A stretch of DNA of 44,244 bases. Source: CAYFVR01 sp964346545. Its GTDB lineage: Bacteria; Desulfobacterota; Desulfobacteria; Desulfobacterales; Desulfococcaceae. The notes beneath the pieces were generated by a model, which saw nothing but the letters and a program-made list of their open reading frames with translations, was not told where the DNA came from and searched no databases. A program made the translations under genes and the position numbers. Positions within the stretch are counted from its first letter, which is position 1; each line of letters opens with the position of its first letter. The stretch is from assembly GCA_964346545.1 (NCBI GenBank), contig CAYFVR010000004.1, forward strand, positions 1 to 44,244, given 5' to 3'. Positions 34,920 to 43,054 of the stretch are shown in pieces.

Positions 34920-35936
34920 ATGAACCCACCCGATTGGCCCTTGAATCGTCTGGCCGGCCAGCGTCTGATGCTCGGCTTCGACGGAACCGTTTTCGACGAT
35001 CAGCTGGCGGGAACCCTCTCCCGAATTCGGCCGGGGGGACTCGTCTTGTTTCGCCGAAACGCCGAAAATCCCGATCAGCTCCGGAAACTGTGCGGCGACG
35101 CCCAGGAATTCGCCCGGTCCATCGGCCTTCCGCCGCTATTGATTTCCATCGACCAGGAAGGCGGAGAGGTGGCCCGTCTGGGTCCGCCGTTCACGGTCTT
35201 CCCGGGGAACCCGGCCATGACGACCCCGGAGGACGCCCGTTTTTTCGGCGAAACCTCCGCCCGGGAATTGCTGGACGTCGGCGTTCAGATGAACCTGGCG
35301 CCGGTGATGGACGTGGCCCCGCCGGGCGAGCCGAGCATCATGGAAAGGCGGGTTTTTCCGGGAGGCCCCGAGGCGGTGGCCGAAATGGGGCGCCGGGTGA
35401 TCCGGGCCATGGAGGACGCCGGACTGCTGGCGGTGGCCAAGCATTTCCCGGGAATCGGCCGAACGGTGCTGGATTCCCATGAAGACCTACCGCGCATGGA
35501 GGCTTCCCGATCCGAAATGGAATCCATCGAGTTGCCGCCCTTCCGGGCCGCCATCCGGCAAGGCGTTGCCGGAATCATGCTGTCGCACATTCTTTATCCG
35601 TCCCTGGACGAGCGATGGCCGGCGAGTTTATCCCCCGCCATCGCCCGGGATCTGCTTCGCCGGGAACTGGGCCATGACGGTCTGGTGCTGACGGACGATC
35701 TGGACATGGGCGCCATCCGGCGCCATTTTTCCATTCCCGAAGCCATTCCCCGAATTCTGGAGGCGGAAATCGATCTCATTTTAATTTGCCGCCCGGGTCC
35801 GGCCGCGGAAACCGCCGTCGCGGAAATTCAATCCGCAACCGGGGAAAACGAAGCCCTTCGCGAATCCGCGCGGCAATCGGTCGGCCGAATCCTTCGGGCC
35901 AAGAAACGCGTTTTCCCGAAAATTTCGTCCGTCTGA
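34920..35936 (+). CDS. nagZ: Beta-N-acetylhexosaminidase (NagZ-like, GH3)
   Basis: A 338-residue cytoplasmic glycoside hydrolase of family 3, removing N-acetylglucosamine from muropeptides during cell-wall recycling. Motifs: LISIDQEGGEVARL, the KHFPGIGRTVLDSHEDLP loop (KHFPGHG in most NagZ, here Ile for the second His; the Asp-Ser-His catalytic part remains) and the nucleophile region VLTDDLDMGAI. No signal peptide is seen, in line with a cytoplasmic NagZ. It lies 155 bases after mltG in the same direction. Confidence 0.92.
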   Translation: MNPPDWPLNRLAGQRLMLGFDGTVFDDQLAGTLSRIRPGGLVLFRRNAENPDQLRKLCGDAQEFARSIGLPPLLISIDQEGGEVARLGPPFTVFPGNPAMTTPEDARFFGETSARELLDVGVQMNLAPVMDVAPPGEPSIMERRVFPGGPEAVAEMGRRVIRAMEDAGLLAVAKHFPGIGRTVLDSHEDLPRMEASRSEMESIELPPFRAAIRQGVAGIMLSHILYPSLDERWPASLSPAIARDLLRRELGHDGLVLTDDLDMGAIRRHFSIPEAIPRILEAEIDLILICRPGPAAETAVAEIQSATGENEALRESARQSVGRILRAKKRVFPKISSV

Positions 35937-36027
35937 ACGGGATGGCCCCGCGCGGAGTCGGGGGGATTCTCGGACGAATCATCGGCCTCGCCTGGAAGGC
36001 TTGCGGAAAAAACGGCCATTTTTCCGT

Positions 36028-36057
36028 TTGACGACGGACGGCGCGGCTCGATATACA
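36028..36057 (+). promoter_or_regulatory. Promoter of the TerD-like gene
   Basis: TTGACG (36028-36033) and TATACA (36052-36057) are 18 bases apart, 80 bases before the TerD-like ATG. A small CGGAAAAA/TTTTTCCG hairpin (36004-36026) lies directly before it and may end nagZ transcription. Confidence 0.6.
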
Positions 36058-36137
36058 GGAGGAACATCGACTGTCGGGCGGCTTTTTTCGTCCGACTTCC
36101 CGACCCGAACGATTCCCACAGAAGAAGGAGGAGTCCC

Positions 36138-36671
36138 ATGGAACTGAAGCAGAAAGGTTCCGAAGCGAACGTTGGCGGATTCAAACAGCTGATGGTGACC
36201 ATGAAATGGACGACCGCCGCCGATTTCGACCTGGCGGCGGCCTACGAGGGAAAAGACGGCAAACAGGGGCTGATTTATTTCGGCGAGCAGGGCGATCTGA
36301 ACGCCTTTCCCTTCATGCAGCTCTCCGGAGACGAGGGCGTGGGGGACACCGGCGGCGACAACGAGGAAACCATGCGGATCACCAAGCTGGACGACATGAA
36401 CTTCGTCTGGCTGCTGTGCTGGGACTACGGAAAAGTCCAGGACGGCGCCCCGGCCCGGTTCAACGACAGCGACGTCAACCTGACGGTCATGGACGACAAG
36501 GGCGCCAGCCACAACGTCAATCTGGACACGGGCGACATGGGGAACGTCGCCCTCCTCGCCACCATCGACAATTCCAGTCCGGTGGGCGCGAAGCTGGTCA
36601 ACAGCAGCAAGGCCGGCACCCTGAAGGGACTCAAAACCCTTCAGCAGCTGATGGACATCATCAACGAATAA
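36138..36671 (+). CDS. TerD-family (tellurium resistance/stress) protein
   Basis: A 177-residue soluble protein of the TerD/TerA fold, a calcium-binding beta-sandwich found in stress-response and tellurite-resistance clusters. Typical parts are MKWTTAADFDLAAAYEGKDG, FPFMQLSGDEGVGDTGGDNE (acidic calcium-binding loop) and ITKLDDMNFVWLLCWDY. It begins MELKQKG, exactly as does the larger Ter protein at 38850, pointing to a common origin. A GGAGGAG site precedes the start. No TerB, TerC or TerF gene is in the window. Confidence 0.82.
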   Translation: MELKQKGSEANVGGFKQLMVTMKWTTAADFDLAAAYEGKDGKQGLIYFGEQGDLNAFPFMQLSGDEGVGDTGGDNEETMRITKLDDMNFVWLLCWDYGKVQDGAPARFNDSDVNLTVMDDKGASHNVNLDTGDMGNVALLATIDNSSPVGAKLVNSSKAGTLKGLKTLQQLMDIINE

Positions 36672-36683
36672 ATTCCGGCCTCC

Positions 36684-36707
36684 CGGCCCGGCCGTTCGGC
36701 CGGGCCG
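36684..36707 (+). other. G-C hairpin after the TerD-like gene
   Basis: A perfect 11-base stem (CGGCCCGGCCG/CGGCCGGGCCG) with two bases at the tip begins 12 bases after the stop. It lacks a T tract and may act as a partial terminator or mRNA stabiliser before the peptidase gene. Confidence 0.5.
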
Positions 36708-36782
36708 CGCCCGGGCGGGCGGAAAAGGCCGCAAATGGCGAATCGGGCCCCCAACTTCCCGGGGCGGGCCGGAGGAAAAGCC

Positions 36783-37616
36783 ATGTTCGGAGAGATCGAA
36801 ACTCTGCGTTTCGGCTACGAAACCGAACTGCTTCAGACCATCGCCCGGCGATTCGGCCCGATTCCCTTGTTGGACCGGACCCAAGGGCAAAATCTGCTGG
36901 ATTCGCGCCGGCGGAACCTGCTGGGCGACGCGGTGCGGGTGACGGAGGCATTGCTTCCCGAAGTGTACGGCGTCTATCGGGAATGCCTGGAAGCCATCGG
37001 CGGCGGCTGGGTGGGCGACCTGTTCGTCTGCCAGAACCCGGTGTACAACGCCAGCGTGTTCGCCCAGGGAGACACCTTCGATCTCCTGATTCATTCCAGC
37101 CTGCTCAACGAGTTTTCGCCCGAAGAACTCCGCTTCGTATTCGGCCACGAACTCGGCCATGTGGCGTTTCAGCATTCGGCCTTTCCGGCGCGGGAACTGG
37201 TGGAAGCTCTCGGAGAGCGCGAGCCGGCCGCCACCGGCTTGCTGATGCGCTGGTCCCGCGCCGCGGAGGTGTCCGCCGACCGGGTGGGCATGCTTTGTTG
37301 CGGAAAACTTGGGGCGGCGTCTTCGGCCTTGTTCCGAACCGCCAGCGGATTGGCGGGAGTGGACGAAGACCGGGTGCTTCGGTCGCTGCGGGATCAATAC
37401 GACGCCCTGGAGGCGGCGCTCTCCAGACCGGGTGTGGGATCGGCCGGCGTCCGCTCCCACCCGATGATCCCCATCCGGTTCAAGGCGATCGAATTGGCCG
37501 CGTTGGACGTCATCGCCTTCGGCCGGGGCGGGAGCGGATTCAGCAGCCGCGGCTTCCGGCAGGTGGATCGGCAAATTGCATCCGCGCTCCAGCGGCTGGA
37601 GGCTTGCGGAGGGTGA
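36783..37616 (+). CDS. Soluble M48-family zinc metallopeptidase
   Basis: A 277-residue peptidase. The zinc site is complete: His122, Glu123 and His126 in FGHELGHVAFQH, with Glu162 in AAEVSADRVGM as third ligand (M48-type ExxxD). Unlike HtpX or Ste24 it has no membrane helix and no signal peptide, so it should act in the cytoplasm. The part before the site (LFVCQNPVYNASVFAQGD, LIHSSLLNEFSPEELRFV) is typical of M48. I chose ATG 36783 because GGAGG lies seven bases upstream; an ATG at 36735 would add 16 residues. It is flanked by two Ter-family genes and may process or be controlled by them. Confidence 0.85.
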   Translation: MFGEIETLRFGYETELLQTIARRFGPIPLLDRTQGQNLLDSRRRNLLGDAVRVTEALLPEVYGVYRECLEAIGGGWVGDLFVCQNPVYNASVFAQGDTFDLLIHSSLLNEFSPEELRFVFGHELGHVAFQHSAFPARELVEALGEREPAATGLLMRWSRAAEVSADRVGMLCCGKLGAASSALFRTASGLAGVDEDRVLRSLRDQYDALEAALSRPGVGSAGVRSHPMIPIRFKAIELAALDVIAFGRGGSGFSSRGFRQVDRQIASALQRLEACGG

Positions 37617-37680
37617 AGGTCCGCCCCGGCGTGGATTGCGGCCGTCGAATCTGGACTCGATTCGCGGTTCCCGAAAATGA

Positions 37681-38850
37681 TCAGCCCTTCGAGCCCGCGA
37701 CCCACTTTAGGCCCCAGGTATAGGCTTCGTCGCATTCCTTATGCCCTTGATGAAACGTAACCATTCGGGTCGCCTCGATGTTTCCGCCGTTCATTTCCAG
37801 CAGGGCGATGGCGCAAAACGGCCGTTTGTCCGTCTGGCTTCCCATGGGCACTTCCAGGACCGGCTGGCCGGGAACCTTGACCGTGACCACGCCGTCCGTG
37901 CCGGCCCAGTTTGGAACGCCCTCGTAGATATAGGTATAAATCAGCACCCGGCGCAGATCGCCGATCCGGGACAGGTTGATCTTCATGTTCTCGCCCTCGG
38001 AAAAGGCGCCGGTGCGATCGTCGCCCAGGTGGAGGATGTAGGGCGGATAATCCAAATTCCCGAAACTTTTGCCCAACGGCTGAATCGCGCCCTTGGCGCC
38101 GTCGCTCATTTCAAAAAGGCAGCCCAGATCGAGATCGATCGCGCCGCCTCCGGCGCCTCCGCTCAACAACTTGGAAAAGAGCCCGCCTTTTTTCTCGGGT
38201 TGAGGCGGACGCTGGTTCCAGTTCAGGTTGATCAGCAGGTCGCCGGTCGTCGCCTTGGGCTTGATGGCGAAGCTGTCGCCCTTGGCTTTCAGGGTGACCT
38301 TGGAGGCGATTTTCAGCTCCTCCGCCCCGGGAATCCGGGATCGAAACGCCTCCAGACTCATCACCTCGCTGTCGTTGACCAGTTCGTTGGCAATGAAACC
38401 GCCGGCCAGAGTGCAAATTACCGCGACGGGACCGGGATTCCCGGAATCCAGGGCGACGGTGTGGGTTTCCCCCTTGTCCGTCGTCACTTGAACCCGGGCG
38501 TCGTAATCCGCGAAAACCTTGGCGGCGCCGCTGGAGGCGTCCGTGAAATTCAAGGCGCAAATGTGCAGAACCTCGAAATCGTCCAGCTTGGCGATGGAGA
38601 GATCTTCCTGGTTCCGGCCCCCTTTGGCGCCGACGCCGGCGTCCCCGGAAAGCTGAACGAAAGGAAACTCCGCCAACGCCCCCAGGGAACCGCCGGAATA
38701 GTTTTCCGAATAAACGCCGCCCGCCCGGCCGTCCTTGGTCCGATAGAAAGCCATCAAATCCAAATCCACCGGCGCGGTCCAGATGAGGGAAACATTCAGC
38801 CTCTTGAAAGCTCCGATATCCGCCTTGTTGCCTTTCTGCTTCAGTTCCAT
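37681..38850 (-). CDS. TerA-like protein with two Ter domains
   Basis: A 389-residue soluble protein. Residues 1 to about 175 are a TerD-type domain (MELKQKGNKADIGAFKRLNV, IWTAPVDLDLMAFY, FVQLSGDAGVGAKGGRNQ). Residues about 225-389 are a second Ter/TerA-type domain (GGAIDLDLGCLFE, ILHLGDDRTGAFSEGENM, VTFHQGHKECDEAYTWGLKW), separated by a Gly/Lys-rich linker. It is convergent with the M48 gene (64 bases between stops) and carries the same N-terminal signature as the TerD-like protein. It has its own promoter at 38916-38944. A role in metal or envelope stress is inferred from the family. Confidence 0.82.
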   Translation of the reverse strand: MELKQKGNKADIGAFKRLNVSLIWTAPVDLDLMAFYRTKDGRAGGVYSENYSGGSLGALAEFPFVQLSGDAGVGAKGGRNQEDLSIAKLDDFEVLHICALNFTDASSGAAKVFADYDARVQVTTDKGETHTVALDSGNPGPVAVICTLAGGFIANELVNDSEVMSLEAFRSRIPGAEELKIASKVTLKAKGDSFAIKPKATTGDLLINLNWNQRPPQPEKKGGLFSKLLSGGAGGGAIDLDLGCLFEMSDGAKGAIQPLGKSFGNLDYPPYILHLGDDRTGAFSEGENMKINLSRIGDLRRVLIYTYIYEGVPNWAGTDGVVTVKVPGQPVLEVPMGSQTDKRPFCAIALLEMNGGNIEATRMVTFHQGHKECDEAYTWGLKWVAGSKG

Positions 38851-38915
38851 CGTTCGGCCTCCGGAAATTTCTTGGTTTTTGGGAACGGGAAAAGACCCGG
38901 AAAAAGATGATTGGG

Positions 38916-38944
38916 ATTTGAACGCGGCGGGCAAAGGGTGTCAA
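38916..38944 (-). promoter_or_regulatory. Promoter of the TerA-like gene
   Basis: On the minus strand a perfect TTGACA (38939-38944) and TCAAAT (38916-38921) are separated by 17 bases, about 65 bases before the ATG. Confidence 0.6.
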
Positions 38945-39348
38945 TAAAAAAATGGCGTTTGGCGCTCCTTTTTGGCGGGATCGACGGATCGCGAAATTAT
39001 TCCGCTTCTCGCTTCCGCGCCCCGGTCCAAAACAAGCGCCGAACTTTCTTCAAATGTTCAAGACTTCACAGACGGATTTTTTCTTTTCAAGCACCCTGCA
39101 TATGCGTTTTCATATTTTGAGATCGGCAGATTCCAACCCAAGCCGCCAAACGGCTCCTCGAAAAAGCTCAAAAAATGGCCAAACGACAATGGCTTGGAGT
39201 CTCGCCCGCATTTCCTTTTTCACTCCGGCGAACCCTCGCGACGACCCCCGGGAGGTCAAGTCTCCATCCCGAAACGGCCACACGGAAATCGTCGTCGAGG
39301 CCCAACGCCCAAAACCAAAACGCCATTGCATGGCGACTTTTGTCCGAC

Positions 39349-39377
39349 TTGTCGGGTTGTCGGGGATGTGATATTCT
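39349..39377 (+). promoter_or_regulatory. Candidate promoter of pilC
   Basis: TTGTCG (39349-39354), a 17-base spacer and TATTCT (39372-39377) with TGA just before it (extended -10). The first copy of a 21-base direct repeat lies within the spacer and -10 region, so a protein bound to the repeat would compete with or recruit RNA polymerase. Confidence 0.45.
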
Positions 39378-39400
39378 CATCGGGTTGTCGGGGATGTGAT
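39352..39400 (+). repeat. Two perfect 21-base direct repeats before pilC
   Basis: The same 21 bases occur at 39352-39372 and 39380-39400 (period 28, seven bases between). Each unit contains TTGTCGGGGATGTGAT. A shorter partial copy (TTGTCGG) lies just before the first. They end 56 bases before the pilC ATG. Confidence 0.75.
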
Positions 39401-39456
39401 CTTTTTAAAGGGAAATACTTCATGAAACCATCCGACCTGTTCCGCAGGAGGAAAGC

Positions 39457-40665
39457 ATGACCGAATTTGTCTGGAAGGGAAAAAACAAGCGAGGGGTAAC
39501 CATCCAGGGGACCGTCGAAGCCTCAAACCTGGATATCGCCAAAAGCCATGTCGGCAAAAAGAGTCTCAAATCCTTCAAGGTCAAGGAAAAACCCAAAGAT
39601 ATTTTTGAAAATATCGATTTTTTCCAACCCAAGGTCACCAGCAAAGACGTCATTATTTTCTGCCGGCAATTCTCGACCATGATCGACGCCGGATTGCCAA
39701 TTATTCAGTGTCTGGAATTGCTCTCCAGCCAGTCCGAAAACCCGACTTTCAAGAAAAACCTTAAGAAAATCAAGGACGACGTGGAGGGCGGAACGACGCT
39801 GGCGGAAGCCTTGGGGAAATTTCCGAATATTTTCGACGACCTTTTCGTGAACATGGTCGCGGCGGGCGAAACCGGCGGCATCTTGGACGCCATTCTTCGC
39901 CGGCTATCGGAAACGCTTGAAAAAGCCGCCAAGCTCAAGGCCAAAGTGAAAAGCGCCATGATGTATCCGGCCATTACCGTGGCGGTCGCCGTCGTCGTCG
40001 TATCCGTAATCATGGTGTTCGTTATCCCCGTTTTCGCGCAAATGTTCGCGGAAATGGGAGCGGCGCTCCCGGGATTGACCCAACTTGTCATCAATATTTC
40101 CGATTTTATCAAATCAAACATTATCTATATCGTTATTGCCGCGGTGTTGGCCGGCTATACCTTCAAAAGAATTTATTCCACGGAGAAAGGTCGCCGCGCC
40201 ATTGACGCATGGTCTTTGAGCGTCCCCGTTTTCGGCATGTTGATCCGGAAAGTGGCCGTGGCCAAATTTACCCGAACCATGGGAACCATGCTGGGTTCGG
40301 GCGTCGCCATTTTGGACGGTTTGGACATCGTCGCCCGCACGGCGGGCCACAAATCGGTCGAGCTTGCGGTGTACGACGTCCGAACGGCCATCGCGGAGGG
40401 GCGGACCATGGCCGATCCCCTCGCGGAAAGCGGCGTTTTTCCGCCCATGGTCTGCTCCATGATCGCCGTGGGGGAATCCACCGGCGCCCTGGATTCCATG
40501 CTGATCAAAATCGCCGATTTTTACGACGAAGAGGTGGACGAGGCGGTCAACAACCTCACCGAGATGATCGAGCCCGCCATGATGTGCTTTCTCGGCGTGA
40601 TTGTCGGCGGCCTGGTCATCGCCATGTATCTTCCGATTTTCTCCATGGCCGGCGCGGTTGGATAA
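39457..40665 (+). CDS. pilC: Type IV pilus inner-membrane platform protein PilC
   Basis: A 402-residue integral membrane protein of the GspF/PilC family, the platform on which the pilus ATPase acts. Two cytoplasmic T2SSF domains are clear (FCRQFSTMIDAGLPIIQCLELL, then AKFTRTMGTMLGSGVAILDGL), with VAAGETGGILDAIL and VGESTGALDSML, and three membrane segments (about 172-193, 217-232 and 375-398). AGGAGG precedes the ATG. The ATPase genes pilB/pilT are not in this window. Its stop overlaps the kinase start by one base. Confidence 0.95.
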   Translation: MTEFVWKGKNKRGVTIQGTVEASNLDIAKSHVGKKSLKSFKVKEKPKDIFENIDFFQPKVTSKDVIIFCRQFSTMIDAGLPIIQCLELLSSQSENPTFKKNLKKIKDDVEGGTTLAEALGKFPNIFDDLFVNMVAAGETGGILDAILRRLSETLEKAAKLKAKVKSAMMYPAITVAVAVVVVSVIMVFVIPVFAQMFAEMGAALPGLTQLVINISDFIKSNIIYIVIAAVLAGYTFKRIYSTEKGRRAIDAWSLSVPVFGMLIRKVAVAKFTRTMGTMLGSGVAILDGLDIVARTAGHKSVELAVYDVRTAIAEGRTMADPLAESGVFPPMVCSMIAVGESTGALDSMLIKIADFYDEEVDEAVNNLTEMIEPAMMCFLGVIVGGLVIAMYLPIFSMAGAVG

Positions 40666-42059
40666 TGAGCCTTTCTTCCAAATCCGGGGGACGGTTCCCG
40701 CTTTCGGCGAACAGTCCCCCGGTGCGCTCGGATGACGATTTCTTTGAAAAACTAAAATGGCTCATGTTTTTCCGCGTGCTGTTTACCGTTCTTTTGCTGG
40801 GGTCGACGGCGGTTCTCCACGTAAGCGGCCAGATCGCCTCCCTCAGCCAGCCGCTGGTGATCCTGTACGAGCTGATCGTCGTTCTCTTCCTTCTTTCCTT
40901 TGCCTACTCCATTCTCCTCCCCAGGGTTCGGCGAACGGTCTTGTTTGCCTTTGTTCAGATTGCCATCGATACGCTCGTCGTAACCCTGGTGATTTTCCTG
41001 ACCGGAAGTTTTTCCAGCCTGTTTTCCTTTCTTTACCTGGTCGTGATCATCTACGCCAGCATGTTGCTGTTTCGGGGCGGAAGCATGGTGGTGGCCGCCC
41101 TTTGCAGCATTCAATACGGCCTGCTGGTGGATTTGGAGTATTACGGCGTTCTTCAGCCGTTCGGCATGGAAGGCGGCATGGCGGCGGCGGACCATCCCTG
41201 GAGTTTTGTGCTTTACAAGGTGATCACCATCATCGTGGCCTGCTTCGCCGTCGCCTTTTTGAGCGGCCTTTTGGCGGAGCAGAATCGGCGAAGCCGAAAA
41301 GAGCTGCGGGCGATGGAATCCCACGTTCAGCGGGTCCAACGGATGGCGGTGGTGGGAGAAATGGCCGCGGGGCTGGCCCACGAGATAAAAAACCCGCTGG
41401 CTTCCCTGACCGGATCGATCCAACTCCTTCAGGAGGAACTCGCACTCGACGCGCAGCATAAAAAGCTCATGCGGATCGTGTGTCGGGAGGCCGACCGGCT
41501 GAGTTCTCTGGTAACGGATTTCCTGATGTTCGCCCGACCGCCGGCGGGTTCCCCCCGAAGCCTGAATGTCAGCCGAGCCGTCGAAGAAGTTTTGGATTTA
41601 TTCGCCAAAGAGCTTCGAAGCGCCGGCGAAATTCATATCCGCCGAGACATCGCGAAAGAACAGTGGGTCTTGATGGATCCCGACCACCTTCGACAGGTTC
41701 TATGGAACCTTCTCCGCAACGCCTCCGAAGCGATCCGGGAATCCGGAGAAATCTCCGTCGCCCTTTCTTCGTCTCGCGACGACCAGGTAACCGTTCGCAT
41801 TTCGGACAGCGGCTGCGGAATCCCCGAAGACATCCTGCCGACCGTTTTCGATCCCTTCGTCACCACCAAACCCCATGGAACCGGCCTCGGCCTCTCCATC
41901 GTCCACCGAATCGTGGAATCCGCCGGGGGACGTCTGGACATTGAAAGCCGGCCGGGCGAGGGCACCGCGGTTCGCCTTCGGCTGGTTCGCGCTTCTCCGG
42001 AAGCCGAACCGGAAAGCGTCCGAGAACCCAAATCCGCCTCCTCGTCCGCCGTCGCCTGA
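40665..42059 (+). CDS. PilS-like sensor histidine kinase
   Basis: A 464-residue membrane histidine kinase. About six membrane helices occupy residues 30-205. They are followed directly by HisKA with the phosphorylated His239 in GLAHEIKNPLASL, and by the ATPase domain with the N-box LWNLLRNASEAI, G1 in DSGCGIPED and G2 in GTGLGLSI. The layout resembles PilS, which with PilR and sigma-54 controls pilin transcription, but no PAS domain is evident and no response regulator follows. Translational coupling to pilC supports a pilus role. Confidence 0.88.
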   Translation: MSLSSKSGGRFPLSANSPPVRSDDDFFEKLKWLMFFRVLFTVLLLGSTAVLHVSGQIASLSQPLVILYELIVVLFLLSFAYSILLPRVRRTVLFAFVQIAIDTLVVTLVIFLTGSFSSLFSFLYLVVIIYASMLLFRGGSMVVAALCSIQYGLLVDLEYYGVLQPFGMEGGMAAADHPWSFVLYKVITIIVACFAVAFLSGLLAEQNRRSRKELRAMESHVQRVQRMAVVGEMAAGLAHEIKNPLASLTGSIQLLQEELALDAQHKKLMRIVCREADRLSSLVTDFLMFARPPAGSPRSLNVSRAVEEVLDLFAKELRSAGEIHIRRDIAKEQWVLMDPDHLRQVLWNLLRNASEAIRESGEISVALSSSRDDQVTVRISDSGCGIPEDILPTVFDPFVTTKPHGTGLGLSIVHRIVESAGGRLDIESRPGEGTAVRLRLVRASPEAEPESVREPKSASSSAVA

Positions 42060-42404
42060 AATCTGCCCGATGCGGAAATTCCATCCCGGCGAGCCCCGTT
42101 GCCGAGCCGTCGCCGCGCGTTTCCCCGCCGCGGCTGGATTGGATTCGAAATCTTCCCCCGAAGTCCTTTCCATGCCAGGTTCCAAATCCATTCTCCGGGA
42201 ATTCCGAAAACATGTCCGGGTTGACACCTCCCGCCGATCTTTGTATAACGCCGCCCGGTTTTTGCTCGCGCTCAACAGTTCTTCCTTGACGAACTGCGCG
42301 GACGGCGGGTTCCCTCTCCTTTTGCGGAGGAAACGGGAGATTTTTCGAAATGGGATGCGGCTTCCGCCGCCAAACCGCAAACCCGTCAAAATTGGAACAA
42401 AGAA
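42060..42404. promoter_or_regulatory. 345-base region with promoter of the TPR gene
   Basis: No gene is supported. A strong promoter, TTGACA (42221-42226), 17 bases and TATAAC (42244-42249), lies about 155 bases before the TPR gene. No terminator of the kinase gene is obvious. Confidence 0.6.
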
Positions 42405-43037
42405 ATGAATGAAAGGAAATTTTCCGGCGGGGTTTCCCATCGCGTCCTGTTCACGACCGCCGTTGCGTTCCTATGCGTCGGCTTCGTCGGAGGCGTGGCG
42501 TTGACCGCCTACAAAACCAGCGGCCTGTCCGTCACGCCGGGAATGAACGCGTCGGGTCCCGCCGGGATGGGCGGCGGCGCGCCTTCGTCCGGGGATCTGG
42601 AGGCCATGGAGGCCGCGCTGCGTCGCCGGGCGGACGAAAATCCCGCCGACCCGTCGGCATGGGCCCAGTTGGGCCATCTCTACTTTGACGCCGGACGCCA
42701 CGAGGAGGCCATCCGTTCCTACCGGGAAGCCTTGGAGCGCGACCCGGAGAACGGGGATCTCTGGACCGATCTCGGGGTCATGCATCGGCGAGCCGGGAAT
42801 CCTCGACTGGCCTTGGAATCCTTCGACCGCGCCATCGCCCTGGCCCCTCGGCATGAAATCGCCCGCTTCAACCGGGGGATCGTGCTGCTGCACGATCTCG
42901 ACCGAACCGCCGAGGGCGTTCGGGCCTGGGAGGAGTTGGCCGAAATCAACCCGGTTTTTTCCACCGGCGACGGGCGAACCCTGGATCAACTCATTCGGCA
43001 ATACGCCGCTTCTTCCAATTCCGAAAACGCCAACTGA
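42405..43037 (+). CDS. TPR-repeat membrane-anchored protein
   Basis: A 210-residue protein with one N-terminal membrane helix (about residues 12-33), a Gly/Ala/Pro-rich linker and three to four TPR units from residue 65 on (DPSAWAQLGHLYFDAGRHEE, GDLWTDLGVMHRRAGNPRLA, and a later one). It resembles the periplasmic TPR part of NrfG/CcmI-type assembly proteins, but the length and single helix fit a general scaffold. The partner is unknown; the M23 peptidase gene starts 17 bases later and is the most likely co-worker. Confidence 0.78.
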   Translation: MNERKFSGGVSHRVLFTTAVAFLCVGFVGGVALTAYKTSGLSVTPGMNASGPAGMGGGAPSSGDLEAMEAALRRRADENPADPSAWAQLGHLYFDAGRHEEAIRSYREALERDPENGDLWTDLGVMHRRAGNPRLALESFDRAIALAPRHEIARFNRGIVLLHDLDRTAEGVRAWEELAEINPVFSTGDGRTLDQLIRQYAASSNSENAN

Positions 43038-43054
43038 AAATCCCGATGGGAGTT

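Larger units (their letters stand above)
38851..39456. other. 606-base region between terA-like and pilC genes
   Basis: No protein-like frame is supported; the open frames here have no recognisable features. The middle (about 38950-39230) is AT-richer than the neighbours. It holds the minus-strand promoter of the Ter gene at one end, and at the other the repeat-containing promoter of pilC. The remainder shows nothing I can name. Confidence 0.5.

Noticed and set aside
38952..39371. 139-codon open frame between the Ter gene and pilC
   Set aside because: There is no protein-like composition or motif and no ribosome site, and it runs through the 21-base repeats.
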